Assembly (NCBI GenBank): GCA_963798195.1
Contig: CAWCSF010000010.1
Span: 186,001 to 250,000, forward strand
From: CAVSRC01 sp963798195
GTDB taxonomy: Bacteria; Pseudomonadota; Alphaproteobacteria; Rhizobiales; Kaistiaceae
Length of the DNA: 64,000 bases
Direction of reading: 5' to 3'
Positions 38,495-47,810 of this stretch are shown here, one piece after another; positions within the stretch are counted from its first letter, which is position 1; the number at the start of each line of letters is the position of its first letter. The notes under the pieces were generated by a model. That model was not told the origin of the DNA. It saw only the letters and a program-made list of their open reading frames with translations, and did not search any database. Position numbers and translations under genes: made by a program.

Positions 38495-39586
38495 ATGTCG
38501 CACAACACATTCGGCCATCTTTTTCGGGTGACCACCTGGGGCGAGAGCCACGGGCCGGCCATCGGCTGCGTGGTCGACGGCTGCCCGCCGCGTATCCCGG
38601 TCAGCGAGGCCGAGATTCAGCACTACATGGACAAGCGCCGGCCGGGCCAGTCGCGCTTCACCACCCAGCGCCGTGAGCCGGACGCGGTGAAGATACTCTC
38701 GGGCGTTTTCGAGGACGAGGCGACCGGCCAACTGCTCACCACCGGCACGCCGATCTCGCTCTTCATCGAGAACGTCGACGCGCGCTCCAAGGACTACGGT
38801 GAGATCAAGGACAGTTACCGTCCCGGCCACGCCGACTTCACCTATCAGGAGAAATACGGCATCCGCGACTGGCGCGGCTCTGGCCGTGCCTCGGCCCGCG
38901 AGACGGCAAGCCGCGTCGCCGCCGGCGCCATCGCGCGCAAGGTCGTGCCCGGCATGACCGTACGGGGCGCGCTCGTGCAGATGGGGCCGCACAAGATCGA
39001 TCCGGCGCGCTGGGACTGGGATGAAGTCGATCGCAATCCGTTCTTCTGTCCGGACGCTAAGACCGCCGGGATGTGGGAGGGTTATCTCGACGGCATTCGC
39101 AAGAGCGGTTCGTCCATCGGTGCGGTGATCGAGGTGCAGGCAGAGGGTATTCCTGCGGGCCTCGGCGCGCCGATCTACGCCAAGCTCGATCAGGACATTG
39201 CTTCGGCGCTGATGTCGATCAACGCGGTGAAGGGCGTCGAGATCGGCGCCGGCTTCGGCGCGGCGGCGCTCACCGGCGAGGAGAACGCCGACGAAATGCG
39301 CGCCAGCAACGATGGCGGCCCGGCCTTCCTGTCGAACCATGCCGGCGGCATCCTCGGCGGCATCTCCACCGGCCAGCCGGTCGTGGCTCGCTTCGCGGTC
39401 AAGCCGACGTCGTCGATCCTCAACCCTCGCCGGACGGTCAATCGAGCCGGCGCCGAGGTCGATGTCTCCACGAAGGGCCGCCACGACCCGTGTGTCGGCA
39501 TTCGCGCGGTGCCGATTGGCGAGGCGATGCTCGCCATCGTGCTGGCCGACCACTATCTGAGGCATCGTGGCCAGGTTGGCGCGTAG
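38495..39586 (+). CDS. aroC: Chorismate synthase
   Basis: AroC makes chorismate from EPSP using reduced FMN, the last shared step of aromatic amino-acid synthesis. The 363-residue protein begins MSHNTFGHLFRVTTWGESHG, has GSGRASARETASRVA, and ends with the family LADHYLRHR. The ATG is at 38495. The ribB gene follows 27 bases later, so the two may be co-transcribed. Confidence 0.97.
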   Translation: MSHNTFGHLFRVTTWGESHGPAIGCVVDGCPPRIPVSEAEIQHYMDKRRPGQSRFTTQRREPDAVKILSGVFEDEATGQLLTTGTPISLFIENVDARSKDYGEIKDSYRPGHADFTYQEKYGIRDWRGSGRASARETASRVAAGAIARKVVPGMTVRGALVQMGPHKIDPARWDWDEVDRNPFFCPDAKTAGMWEGYLDGIRKSGSSIGAVIEVQAEGIPAGLGAPIYAKLDQDIASALMSINAVKGVEIGAGFGAAALTGEENADEMRASNDGGPAFLSNHAGGILGGISTGQPVVARFAVKPTSSILNPRRTVNRAGAEVDVSTKGRHDPCVGIRAVPIGEAMLAIVLADHYLRHRGQVGA

Positions 39587-39613
39587 GCCCCATACGCTTC
39601 GGGACAGAATGGC

Positions 39614-40714
39614 ATGACGACGGACAGCGACCGGGTGGCGGAAGCCATCGCCGCCTTCAAGCGCGGCGAGATCGTCGTCGTCACCGACGACGACGACCGC
39701 GAGAACGAAGGCGACCTGATCCTTGCTGCCGTCCACGCGACGCCGGAGAAGCTGGGCTTCATTGTCCGCCACACGTCCGGCATCGTGTGTGCGCCCATGC
39801 CACGCGAAACCGCGCGCCGCCTCAATCTCCAGCCGATGGTCGCCGACAACGATGCCCCACTCGGCACCGCCTTCACCGTCTCGGTCGATTTCAAGCATGG
39901 CCTGACCACCGGCATATCGGGCGAGGAGCGCTGCAACACCGTCCGCGCACTCGCCAATCCAAACGCTGGCGCATCCGAATTCGTGCGCCCTGGCCACGTT
40001 TTCCCGCTGATCGCCCGCGACGGCGGTGTGCTCATGCGCTCCGGCCACACCGAGGCGGCCGTCGATCTCTGCCGCCTCGGCGGGCTGGAGCCGGTTGGGG
40101 TCCTCGCCGAACTCGTCAATGACGACGGCACCGTCATGCGCGGCGCGGACGTGGTGCGCTTCGCCAGCGAGCACGGCTTGCGGCTGGTCTCGGTTGCGGA
40201 ACTGATCGCTCTGCGACAGCGCAGCGAAAAGCTTGTCGAGCGCGCCGGCACGTTTCCAGTCGCCACGCATGCCGGTCCGGCCACGGCCTACGCCTTCCGT
40301 GTCCCGTTCGACGCCACGCAACATCTCGCCGTCGTGTTCGGCAATGTGGGCGATGGCGAGGGCGTTCCTGTGCGCCTGCACCGCGAGTCGGTGGTGGACG
40401 ACGTGTTCGGCACGGAAAGTGGTCTCGACCGGGTCGTCGAGCGTTTCGCCAAGGGCGGCCGAGGCGTCATCGTTTACCTGCGCGAAGGCTCGGTCGGCGT
40501 GGCCGGCGGTGGCGGGCGCACACGCGACGCCGCGCGCCCGACCGATACCGCCTCGGTGCGTGAGGAGGAGTGGCGCGAGGTGGGGCTGGGCGCGCAGATT
40601 CTCCGCGACCTTGGCGTCAAGTCCATCCGGCTATTGTCAAGCCGCGAGCGCCACTACGTCGGGCTCGAAGGGTTCGGCATCGCTATCGACGGCACCGAAA
40701 TTCTCGACAGCTAG
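39614..40714 (+). CDS. ribB: 3,4-dihydroxy-2-butanone-4-phosphate synthase with degenerate GTP cyclohydrolase II half
   Basis: The N-terminal half is a complete RibB, which makes the four-carbon riboflavin precursor from ribulose 5-phosphate: DDDDRENEGDL, SGIVCAPMPR, RPGHVFPL and RSGHTEAAVDL. The C-terminal 160 residues still resemble GTP cyclohydrolase II (RibA), but the zinc Cys and the catalytic Arg region are gone: HRESVVDDVFG stands where HSRCLTGD is expected. The protein is 366 residues. It ends on a CTAG shared with the convergent methyltransferase gene. RibA activity must come from elsewhere. Riboflavin later feeds RibF, also in this window. Confidence 0.93.
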   Translation: MTTDSDRVAEAIAAFKRGEIVVVTDDDDRENEGDLILAAVHATPEKLGFIVRHTSGIVCAPMPRETARRLNLQPMVADNDAPLGTAFTVSVDFKHGLTTGISGEERCNTVRALANPNAGASEFVRPGHVFPLIARDGGVLMRSGHTEAAVDLCRLGGLEPVGVLAELVNDDGTVMRGADVVRFASEHGLRLVSVAELIALRQRSEKLVERAGTFPVATHAGPATAYAFRVPFDATQHLAVVFGNVGDGEGVPVRLHRESVVDDVFGTESGLDRVVERFAKGGRGVIVYLREGSVGVAGGGGRTRDAARPTDTASVREEEWREVGLGAQILRDLGVKSIRLLSSRERHYVGLEGFGIAIDGTEILDS

Positions 40715-41934
40715 CGGTCGAACGTGGCCACCGCCTCGATTTCGGCGGACCACAGGAACTGATCGATCGGGAGGACCCGCGTCAGCCGGTAGCCGCCATC
40801 GATCAGGATGCGGGCATCGCGGGCAAGCGTCGCCGGATTGCACGAAACTGCCGCCACCTTCGGCACTTTGGACTGCGCGATCGCTTCCGCCTGCGCTTTC
40901 GCGCCGGCCGACGGCGGATCGAAGACCACAGCGCCGAAGCGATCCAGTTCGGTTGCAACCAGAGGATTGCCGAAGAGGTCGCGGCGGAGGGTCGTCACGG
41001 CCTTCAGGCCGGTCGCGGTGCGCGCCGCCTGTTCCAGCGCACCCAACAGGGCGGCGTCGCCCTCGACCGCTGTCACCGCGGCTCGCTGCGCCAGCCGCAA
41101 GGTGAACGTTCCGGCCCCGCAGAACAGGTCGGCGACCGGCGCGGCGTCGCCGACGTGGGCGAGGACGGCGTCCGCCATTGCCGCCTCCGCGGAAGCCGAT
41201 GCCTGTACGAAGCCGCCTGGCGGCGGCAGGATGAAACTGTCGCCCGCGGATACCTCCGGTCGGCGGTTGACGAAGACGTCCGCCCCGTCGACCGTCAGGC
41301 GCGCGATGGCCTGCTCCCGGCTGAACTGGCCGAGAGCCTCGAGCTTGCTCCGGTCCAGTCGTCCGGCACCTTCGATGGCGATGTCGAGACCGTTGGCCGC
41401 GAGCACCGTCATGCGCGCCTGCCGGCGTGGGCGCACCACCCGCGACGCGATTTCGCGGAGCAGCGGTAGCCGGCTGACGATGTCGGCCGACAGGATCGGA
41501 CATTCCTCGATCGGGATGACCTCACGCGACGCGCGACGGTGATATCCCAGGATCAGGCGGCTGCCGAAATTGATCGCCGAGAAGATGGCGCGGCGGCGCG
41601 CGCCGGGCGCGATCGGCACGACCGGCTCCACGTCTGCGTCGATGCGGTGAAGGGCGAAGGAGCGCCGCACCATGTCGCGCTTCCACGTCAGATAAGCCTC
41701 ACGCTCCATGTGCTGTAGGGCGCAGCCGCCGCAGGTGCCGAAATGGCGGCACGGCGCTGGCACGCGGGTCGCGCTCGGCGTGACGATGCGGATCGGGCGG
41801 CCACGCGTGCCGGATCGCTCGATCTCCACCTGTTCGCCGGGCAGCGTGTAGGGCACGAAGATGCGATGTCCGTCGGCCTCCGCAATGCCGTCGCCCCCAT
41901 GACCGAGCTCGCTTATAGTGACGGTCTCAGCCAC
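40711..41934 (-). CDS. Class I SAM-dependent RNA methyltransferase, RlmD/RumA type
   Basis: A 407-residue uracil-5-methyltransferase-family protein. An N-terminal TRAM segment is followed by Cys clusters CRHFGTCGGCALQH, the [4Fe-4S] site, then the SAM-binding DLFCGAGTFTL and the nucleophile motif SCNPATLARD. RlmD methylates 23S rRNA; substrate here is inferred. The start is uncertain: a GTG at 41934 is chosen because it overlaps the tlyA stop in the way expected for a coupled pair, but the frame opens eight codons earlier. It converges on ribB and shares CTAG. Confidence 0.9.
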   Translation of the reverse strand: MAETVTISELGHGGDGIAEADGHRIFVPYTLPGEQVEIERSGTRGRPIRIVTPSATRVPAPCRHFGTCGGCALQHMEREAYLTWKRDMVRRSFALHRIDADVEPVVPIAPGARRRAIFSAINFGSRLILGYHRRASREVIPIEECPILSADIVSRLPLLREIASRVVRPRRQARMTVLAANGLDIAIEGAGRLDRSKLEALGQFSREQAIARLTVDGADVFVNRRPEVSAGDSFILPPPGGFVQASASAEAAMADAVLAHVGDAAPVADLFCGAGTFTLRLAQRAAVTAVEGDAALLGALEQAARTATGLKAVTTLRRDLFGNPLVATELDRFGAVVFDPPSAGAKAQAEAIAQSKVPKVAAVSCNPATLARDARILIDGGYRLTRVLPIDQFLWSAEIEAVATFDR

Positions 41935-42661
41935 GCCGCGCCCCGAGCAGGAACTCACGATTGCCGTCGCCGCCTTCGACCGGCGAGAGGATGAGGCCGT
42001 CGACGCGCCAGCCGACGTCCGTTTCCAGCCAGGCGGCGATGTCGGCCGCCGTCTTTTCCGCCAGTGTCGGGTCTCGAACGATACCGCCCTTGCCGAGGTT
42101 CTGACGGCCGACCTCGAATTGCGGCTTGACCAGGAATGCGCCCCAGGCGTCGGGCGTAGCTAGCGCCAGCACCGCAGGCAGCACGAGCCTGAGCGAAATA
42201 AAGCTGACATCGGCGACAATCGCGCCCACCGGCTCGCCGAGGTCGGCGGCGGTCAGGTCGCGAGCGTTGACGCCCTCCCGCGAGATCACCCGCGGGTCCG
42301 CCGCCAGCGTCGGGTCGAGTTGGTCGTGACCGACATCGACGGCGTACACCTTCGCCGCACCGCGCTCGAGCATCACCTGCGTGAAGCCGCCGGTGGAAGC
42401 GCCGACGTCGAGCGCGACGCGGCCCGCGGGCGAATAACCGAAGCGATCCAGCGCAGCGATGATCTTCAGCGCGCCGCGCGAGACGTAGCCGCTGGCCGGG
42501 TCGTTGAGCGCGATGGGGGTACCGTCGTGCACCGCCTGAGCCGGGCGTGTGACCAGCCGGCCGTCGACCGAAACGTGACCGCGCAGGATCGCATCGCGGG
42601 CGCGTGCGCGCGTACGGACGAGACCGCGCTCCACCAGAGTCATGTCGAGGCGTTTTGTCAT
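41927..42661 (-). CDS. tlyA: TlyA family rRNA methyltransferase / hemolysin-like protein
   Basis: TlyA methylates rRNA 2'-O positions in mycobacteria; other members are annotated as hemolysins. The 244-residue protein has an N-terminal S4-like domain (RLDMTLVERGLVRTRARARDA), the SAM motif VALDVGASTGGFT and VKPQFEVGRQ. In Hyphomicrobiales it is often located with dxs and xseB, as here but separated by the copper and MFS inserts. Its stop overlaps the methyltransferase gene start by eight bases. Confidence 0.94.
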   Translation of the reverse strand: MTKRLDMTLVERGLVRTRARARDAILRGHVSVDGRLVTRPAQAVHDGTPIALNDPASGYVSRGALKIIAALDRFGYSPAGRVALDVGASTGGFTQVMLERGAAKVYAVDVGHDQLDPTLAADPRVISREGVNARDLTAADLGEPVGAIVADVSFISLRLVLPAVLALATPDAWGAFLVKPQFEVGRQNLGKGGIVRDPTLAEKTAADIAAWLETDVGWRVDGLILSPVEGGDGNREFLLGARRG

Positions 42662-42701
42662 GGTCGAGATGTGACCGCACGAAACGCGGCTGGCAAGCGC
42701 C

Positions 42702-42851
42702 TCAGAGGAAACAGCCCGCGAAGGATGCCGCGATGACGTCGAAATAGACGAGATCGCCGAAGCGCATCCACAGGTAGCCGCCGAGCACCACTGTGGCGAG
42801 CCCGGCGAGCGACAGACCGATTTTCGGCGCGAGTGCCATGGCCGGCAGCAT
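42702..42851 (-). CDS. Small single-pass membrane protein of the copper cassette
   Basis: A 49-residue open frame, too short to be reported by usual gene length cut-offs, starting MLPAMALAPKIGLSLAG. It has one hydrophobic segment (ATVVLGGYLWMRFGDLVYF) and a second partly hydrophobic end with a Cys (FAGCFL). An in-frame ATG 12 bases further right at 42839 gives 45 residues. It follows the SCO gene by 21-32 bases in the same direction, so it belongs to the PCuAC-SCO operon. I do not recognise its family. It may be an assembly-factor-like small protein of cytochrome oxidase. Confidence 0.5.
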   Translation of the reverse strand: MLPAMALAPKIGLSLAGLATVVLGGYLWMRFGDLVYFDVIAASFAGCFL

Positions 42852-42871
42852 AGCGCCGCCGGCCTCTGGCG

Positions 42872-43474
42872 TCACGATTCGCCGACCAGCCGCTTGAGCT
42901 TGGCCAGCGCGGTCTCTGGCTTCTCCTGATAGTCCACGGTTGAAACGAATTTCGCATTCGAATCAAGCAGGTAGACACTTGCCGAGTGGTCCATCGTGTA
43001 GGTGCCGTCCTCGCCCGGAACCTTCCGCGAATAGACCCGATACGCCTTGAGCATCTCGTCGATCGCCGGACGCGGGCCGGTGAGACCGGTGATGCGTGGA
43101 TCGAAGGCCTCGAGGTACGCGGCCATGGTTTCCTGATTGTCGCGCTCAGGATCTACCGTAACGAAATAGACCTTCAGCTTGTTGCCGGCATCGCCAAGAC
43201 TCTGAAGCCATATCGTCATGTCGGCGAGAGTCGTCGGGCAGACGTCGGGGCAGTACGTGTAGCCGAAGAACAGCGCCGATGGATGGCCCTGAAGAGCGGC
43301 CTCAGTGACCGTATTGCCGTTCTGGTCGGTCAAAGAGAACGGCCCGCCGATTGAAGCCGTCGTGATCGGCGACACTGCGCCTTTTTGATCCAGCAGGAAG
43401 ATCGCGCCGAGCGAGCCAACCAGGACGGCAACCGCCACCCATACGACTATGCGGATCGTGCGGAGTGGGGTCAT
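42872..43474 (-). CDS. SCO family copper chaperone/assembly protein
   Basis: SCO proteins help put copper into the CuA site of cytochrome oxidase and can act as thioredoxin-like reductants. The 200-residue protein has one N-terminal membrane anchor (VVWVAVAVLVGSL), the metal motif YCPDVCP (CxxxC) near residue 75 and a downstream His in TMDHSASVYLL. Its ATG overlaps the PCuAC stop by four bases. It is expected to act on the oxidase whose genes are at the right end of the window. Confidence 0.95.
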   Translation of the reverse strand: MTPLRTIRIVVWVAVAVLVGSLGAIFLLDQKGAVSPITTASIGGPFSLTDQNGNTVTEAALQGHPSALFFGYTYCPDVCPTTLADMTIWLQSLGDAGNKLKVYFVTVDPERDNQETMAAYLEAFDPRITGLTGPRPAIDEMLKAYRVYSRKVPGEDGTYTMDHSASVYLLDSNAKFVSTVDYQEKPETALAKLKRLVGES

Positions 43475-43998
43475 TGGCTCTTCTCCATCGTGCCGTGATC
43501 CATCTTCATCGTGCTACCACCTGCCGCGGCCGGGCCTGCCGCGCCGATCGCCATGATGTGCATGTAGGTCTCGACAGAACCCGCCTTCTCGAAGGTCAGC
43601 GTCACCGGCAGTTTCTCGCCCTCAATGAGAGGCTGCTTCAGCCCGACGAACATGAGGTGCAGGCCGCCGGGAGCAAGGGTTACGCTGCCGCCAGCGGGAA
43701 TCTCGATCCCGCCCTCGATCGGGTGCATCGACATCACACCGTCCTTGACCTCCATGATGTGGAGTTCGCCCTTGCCGGCGAGGGGCGTGGCCGCTGCGAT
43801 CAGGCGGTCGGCCTCGCCGCCGGTGTTGGCGATGGTCAGGTAGCCGGCGGCGGTCGGCGCCTTCGGCGGGGTCGCCCGGCTCCACAGGTCGGTGAGCGTG
43901 AGCGTGCCCACGGTGACCTCATGCGCCCGAGCCGGGATGGTGAGTGTGGTCGCTGCAAGGAGCGCGCCGAACGCGGCGCGGATTACGAAACGGAACAT
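43471..43998 (-). CDS. Periplasmic copper chaperone PCu(A)C
   Basis: PCuAC delivers Cu(I) to SCO and oxidase. The 175-residue protein has a signal peptide ending PARAHE, and the copper motif HIMEVKDGVMSMHP followed 22 residues later by HLMFVG, matching the H-M-x10-M-x21-H-x-M pattern. A His- and Met-bearing C-terminal tail (STMKMDHGTM) adds metal ligands. The ATG at 43998 is preferred over a start six codons upstream. It is the first gene of a PCuAC-SCO-small membrane protein operon. Confidence 0.94.
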   Translation of the reverse strand: MFRFVIRAAFGALLAATTLTIPARAHEVTVGTLTLTDLWSRATPPKAPTAAGYLTIANTGGEADRLIAAATPLAGKGELHIMEVKDGVMSMHPIEGGIEIPAGGSVTLAPGGLHLMFVGLKQPLIEGEKLPVTLTFEKAGSVETYMHIMAIGAAGPAAAGGSTMKMDHGTMEKSQ

Positions 43999-44062
43999 GG
44001 ATAGTCCTCGGCACAAGGCGGGACACGGCCCGCCGGTTGATCGGATCAGTCAGTGATAGGGA

Positions 44063-44452
44063 TCAGCCGAGGAGGGGAGGGCCGCGCGGCCCGGTGGGTT
44101 CATCGATTCGATAGGGCGATGCGAGTGCGACCGGCGGGCGGGCCACCGTCTCGCTGAAAGTCGTGGGCGCTCCAGCGAGTTCAGGGGCCGCAGCGGCCGT
44201 GGCTGGCGCCAGCGAATTGACACAGCCCAGCATGCAGCACGGGCTCTCCTGACGCTCCGCAGGCGTTACCGGGGCACCGTCTGCACCACCAAGTGCACAG
44301 ATGATCGGCGCGCCACTCGTCGCCGCTTCGGCGAGCATGCCGCCGTGCAGGCCGGCAAGGAGAACATTGAGGAAGACAAGGATTGCCATCGCTCGCGAGA
44401 GCGAGCGGCTATCGGTGCTGCTGCGGAAGGCTGAGAGAAGCGAGCGCGGCAT
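44063..44452 (-). CDS. DUF2946-like small protein
   Basis: A 129-residue protein from the ATG at 44452. It has one hydrophobic segment (MAILVFLNVLLAGL) and the Cys-rich motif ICALGG...PCCMLGCVN, which is the DUF2946 hallmark; DUF2946 proteins are found beside copper-transport genes. The C-terminal half is Pro- and Ala-rich. It lies 64 bases upstream of PCuAC in the same direction and is likely part of the copper cassette. Family assignment is from motif only. Confidence 0.75.
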   Translation of the reverse strand: MPRSLLSAFRSSTDSRSLSRAMAILVFLNVLLAGLHGGMLAEAATSGAPIICALGGADGAPVTPAERQESPCCMLGCVNSLAPATAAAAPELAGAPTTFSETVARPPVALASPYRIDEPTGPRGPPLLG

Positions 44453-44502
44453 GGCGGGCGGTCTAGCACCGGGCGGGCCGCCCCGCCAGCATGCTTGGCG
44501 CG

Positions 44503-45763
44503 TCACGGAGCCGCGTCCGGCGGTCGCTCGGCCGCCGGTGGGGCGGGATCTGCGGCCGGCGTCAGGGCGCCGCCGATGGGCACCGAAGCGGCCAGGTCGA
44601 AGTCCGATTTCTCGGCTGAGACCGGCGCCGCGCGCTGTTTCAGGCGAGACAGCGTGTAGGCAGCCAGCGCCAGCTGTACAACTGCGGTGAACAGGAAAAG
44701 GCGTGACGTACCGAATTGCTCCATCACCTGGGAGGCGATCAGCGGGCCTATGATTGAGCCGGTGGCGCTGGCGAGAAAGAGGCCGGCGGCCGTCTCGACG
44801 AAAGCACCGGGCGGTGCGTGATCGTAGCTGTGGGCGGCGGCGATGGAGTAGGTCGGCGCCACCGCAAAGCCGTAGAGCGCCGCTAGAGCGAACCACGCCG
44901 CGCCGGTCACCGGCAGGAAGGCAAAGAGGATGCCGAAGAGCGCTGCCGCCAACAGCAGGCCGATGAGCACGATCCGGCGATCGATCCGGTCCGAGAGGCG
45001 GCCGGCCGGCCATTGCGCCAACGCCCCGCACGCTGTGACCAGACCCATGAAGAGGGCTGCGTCGCGAATCGACAGTCCGGCGCCAACGGCAGCGACAGCC
45101 CCGAGCGACCAGAAAGCGCCGTTGGCCAATCCCGTAGCGGAAACCCCAACGAAACCGACAGGCGAGGCACGATAGAGCGCCAGCGGGCGGAAGCGCACGA
45201 TCGCCACCGGCGCCGGCTGCGGCTGGCGGGTCAGCGCCAGCGGGATCGCGGCAAGCGACATGGTAACCGTCGCGAGCGCGAAGAGCGTGAATTCGCGCGG
45301 CGAGGCGAGGGTCACGCTGACCTCGCCGACGGCAAGGGCCGCGTAGTTGACCATGATGTAGACCGACATGATCACGCCGCGGTTGGTGTTGACGGCGCGG
45401 TCATTGAGCCAGCTCTCGATGATCATGTAGAGGCCGGAGAGAGCGAGTCCGATGAGCAGGCGCAGGACGAACCACGTCGGAATGAACACGACGAGCGGCA
45501 GCGTCACCATCGTCGCCGAGATCAGCGCGACCAGTGCCGTGAAGGCCCGGATATGCCCGGCGTGACGGATAAGGTAGGGCGCGCCGAAGCAGCCCCCGAC
45601 GAAGCCGATGATAGTACGCGGAGCCAATGGTGCCGATCTCGAACGGCGTCCAGCCCTCAAGCTGCGCGCGCAGCGGGATCAGGGTGATCTGCATCCCGTG
45701 CCCGATGATCAGGAAGAAGAATCCGAGCAGCAACGACAGGATTGGACGGATCGTCGCATTCAT
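44503..45763 (-). pseudogene. MFS transporter, frameshifted
   Basis: The ATG at 45763 starts MNATIRPILSLLLGFFF, with ITLIPLRAQLEGWTPFEIGTIG; the frame then leaves the family after GSAYY. A second frame picks up with GFVGGCFGAPYLIRHAGH and runs to 44503 with ten or so further membrane segments (LVVFIPTWFVLRLLIG, AAVAAVGAGLSI and so on). A one-base insertion near 45607-45613 (TACTATCATCGG) explains this; the joined protein is about 419 residues with 12 helices. The substrate is unknown; the fold is YfkF-like MFS. Near 45761 the DUF2946 gene starts after 51 bases in the other direction of travel, both read leftward. Confidence 0.8.
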
Positions 45764-45802
45764 CGGCTAGTCCCGAGGAAAGAGCCCGCGACCGGGTCGG
45801 CG

Positions 45803-47725
45803 TCAGGCCAAACGCGGCCGTGCTTCGGCAGGTGTGCGCCCAAGCGCGGCGAAGACGGCAGTCACGATACCGGCGGCATCGAGCCCGGCATCGGCTACCA
45901 TGGTCTCCGGCTTGTGCTGGTCGACGAAGCGGTCAGGCATTGTCAGCGAACGCACCTTGATACCGCGATCGAGCGCGCCGCTGCGCTCGAGATGGTCGAG
46001 CACATGCGAGGCGAAACCGCCAATGGCGCCTTCCTCGACGGTGATCAGCACCTCGTGCTCGCGAACCAGTCGGTCGATCAGATCCGTGTCGAGCGGCTTG
46101 GCGAAGCGCGCGTCGGCAACCGTGGCAGGCAGGCCGTAGGTATCGAGCTCCTCCGCCGCCGACATTGCCGCCGCGAGCCGCGTGCCAAAGGAAAGGATCG
46201 CGACCTTGCTGCCCTCGCGCACGATTCGCCCACGGCCGATCTCAAGCGGTACGCCATGCTCCGGCATGTCGACGCCAACGCCTTCCCCTCGGGGGTAGCG
46301 GAATGAAGAGGGGCGGTCATCGATCGCGGCGGCGGTGGCGACCATGTGCACCAGTTCGGCCTCGTCCGAGGGGGCCATGACGACGAAACCGGGCAGGCAC
46401 GCGAGGTACGTCGTATCGAACGAGCCGGCGTGGGTCTGTCCGTCGGCGCCGACGAATCCTGCGCGATCTATGGCGAAGCGCACGGGCAGGCTCTGGATGG
46501 CAACGTCATGCACGACCTGGTCGTAGGCGCGCTGCAGGAACGTCGAGTAGATTGCGGCGAACGGCTTGTAGCCCTGCGTGGCCAGGCCCGCGGCGAAGGT
46601 GACGCCGTGCTGTTCTGCGATGCCGACGTCGAAGGTACGGTGCGGAAACTTCTCGGCGAAAAGATCGAGCCCGGTGCCGGACGGCATCGCGGCGGTGATG
46701 GCCACGATCTTGTCATCCTTCTCCGCCTCCTTGATCAGGCTCTGTGCGAAGACCTTGGTGTAGGCGGGGGCGTTGGAGCGGCTCTTCGCCTGCGCGCCGG
46801 TGATCACGTCAAACTTGCTGACGCCGTGATACTTGTCCGCGGCCTCTTCGGCGGGCGCGTAACCCTTGCCCTTCTTGGTGCGGACGTGCACCAGCACCGG
46901 GCCATTCCGCATCGCACGCACGTTCTTCAGCACCGGCAGAAGGTGGTCGAGATTGTGCCCGTCGATCGGCCCCAGATAGAAGAAGCCGAGTTCCTCGAAA
47001 AGGGTGCCGCCGGTCCAGAAACTGCGGGCGAACTCCTCCGTGAGGCGCGCGCGCTCGCGGAAGTAACGCGGCAGCCGCTCGGCAATGCGCTTGCCCAGGC
47101 GGCGGATGCCACGGTAGGTGCGGCCCGACACCAGCTTGGCAAGGTGAGCCGAGAGCGCACCGACCGGTGGCGCTATCGACATGTCGTTGTCGTTGAGCAC
47201 GACGATCAGGCGCGACTTCAGGTGGCCGGCGTTGTTCATCGCCTCGTAGGCCATGCCCGCCGACATGGCGCCGTCGCCGATGACGGCGATGACGTTCTCG
47301 TCGCTGCCCCTGAGGTCGCGCGCGACCGCCATGCCGAGCGCCGCAGAGATCGACGTGGAGGAATGCGCGGCGCCAAAAGCGTCGTATTCGCTCTCCGAGC
47401 GCTTGGTGAAGCCGCTGAGGCCGCCCGGCTGGCGCAGGGTCCGGATGCGATCGCGGCGTCCTGTCAGAATCTTGTGGGGATAGGCTTGGTGCCCGACGTC
47501 CCAGATCAGCTTGTCATTCGGCGTGTCGAAGACGTAGTGCAGGGCAACCGTCAACTCGACGACGCCAAGGCCGGCGCCGAGATGGCCGCCGGTCACCGAA
47601 ACCGCGGAAACCGTTTCCTGGCGCAACTCGTCAGCGAGCTGGCGGAGGTCGGATTCCGGGAGTTTGCGGAGGTCGTCGGGCGTCCTGACGCGATCGAGGA
47701 GAGGTGTTGCTGACGTGGAATCCAA
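45803..47725 (-). CDS. dxs: 1-deoxy-D-xylulose-5-phosphate synthase
   Basis: Dxs makes DXP from pyruvate and glyceraldehyde 3-phosphate using thiamine diphosphate; it is the first step of the MEP isoprenoid pathway and feeds ubiquinone made by UbiA. The 640-residue protein has the ThDP motif GDGAMSAGMAYEAMNNAG, LNDNDMSIAPPVGALS, and the transketolase-like DRAGFVGADGQTHAG. ATG is at 47725. It is close to xseB, but a MarR/cupin pair lies between. Confidence 0.97.
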   Translation of the reverse strand: MDSTSATPLLDRVRTPDDLRKLPESDLRQLADELRQETVSAVSVTGGHLGAGLGVVELTVALHYVFDTPNDKLIWDVGHQAYPHKILTGRRDRIRTLRQPGGLSGFTKRSESEYDAFGAAHSSTSISAALGMAVARDLRGSDENVIAVIGDGAMSAGMAYEAMNNAGHLKSRLIVVLNDNDMSIAPPVGALSAHLAKLVSGRTYRGIRRLGKRIAERLPRYFRERARLTEEFARSFWTGGTLFEELGFFYLGPIDGHNLDHLLPVLKNVRAMRNGPVLVHVRTKKGKGYAPAEEAADKYHGVSKFDVITGAQAKSRSNAPAYTKVFAQSLIKEAEKDDKIVAITAAMPSGTGLDLFAEKFPHRTFDVGIAEQHGVTFAAGLATQGYKPFAAIYSTFLQRAYDQVVHDVAIQSLPVRFAIDRAGFVGADGQTHAGSFDTTYLACLPGFVVMAPSDEAELVHMVATAAAIDDRPSSFRYPRGEGVGVDMPEHGVPLEIGRGRIVREGSKVAILSFGTRLAAAMSAAEELDTYGLPATVADARFAKPLDTDLIDRLVREHEVLITVEEGAIGGFASHVLDHLERSGALDRGIKVRSLTMPDRFVDQHKPETMVADAGLDAAGIVTAVFAALGRTPAEARPRLA

Positions 47726-47810
47726 GGTTCCGGCCTGAGAGTGAGCCCCTTGCGACTATTCGCATGCCCGCCGCCCCCACGCAACGCCGCGGGCAGGCTG
47801 CTTCGGCGGC

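Noticed and set aside
38426..40381. A 651-codon open frame on the minus strand over aroC and ribB
   Set aside because: Antisense of two certain genes with strong motifs. Low-complexity Arg- and Ala-rich product.
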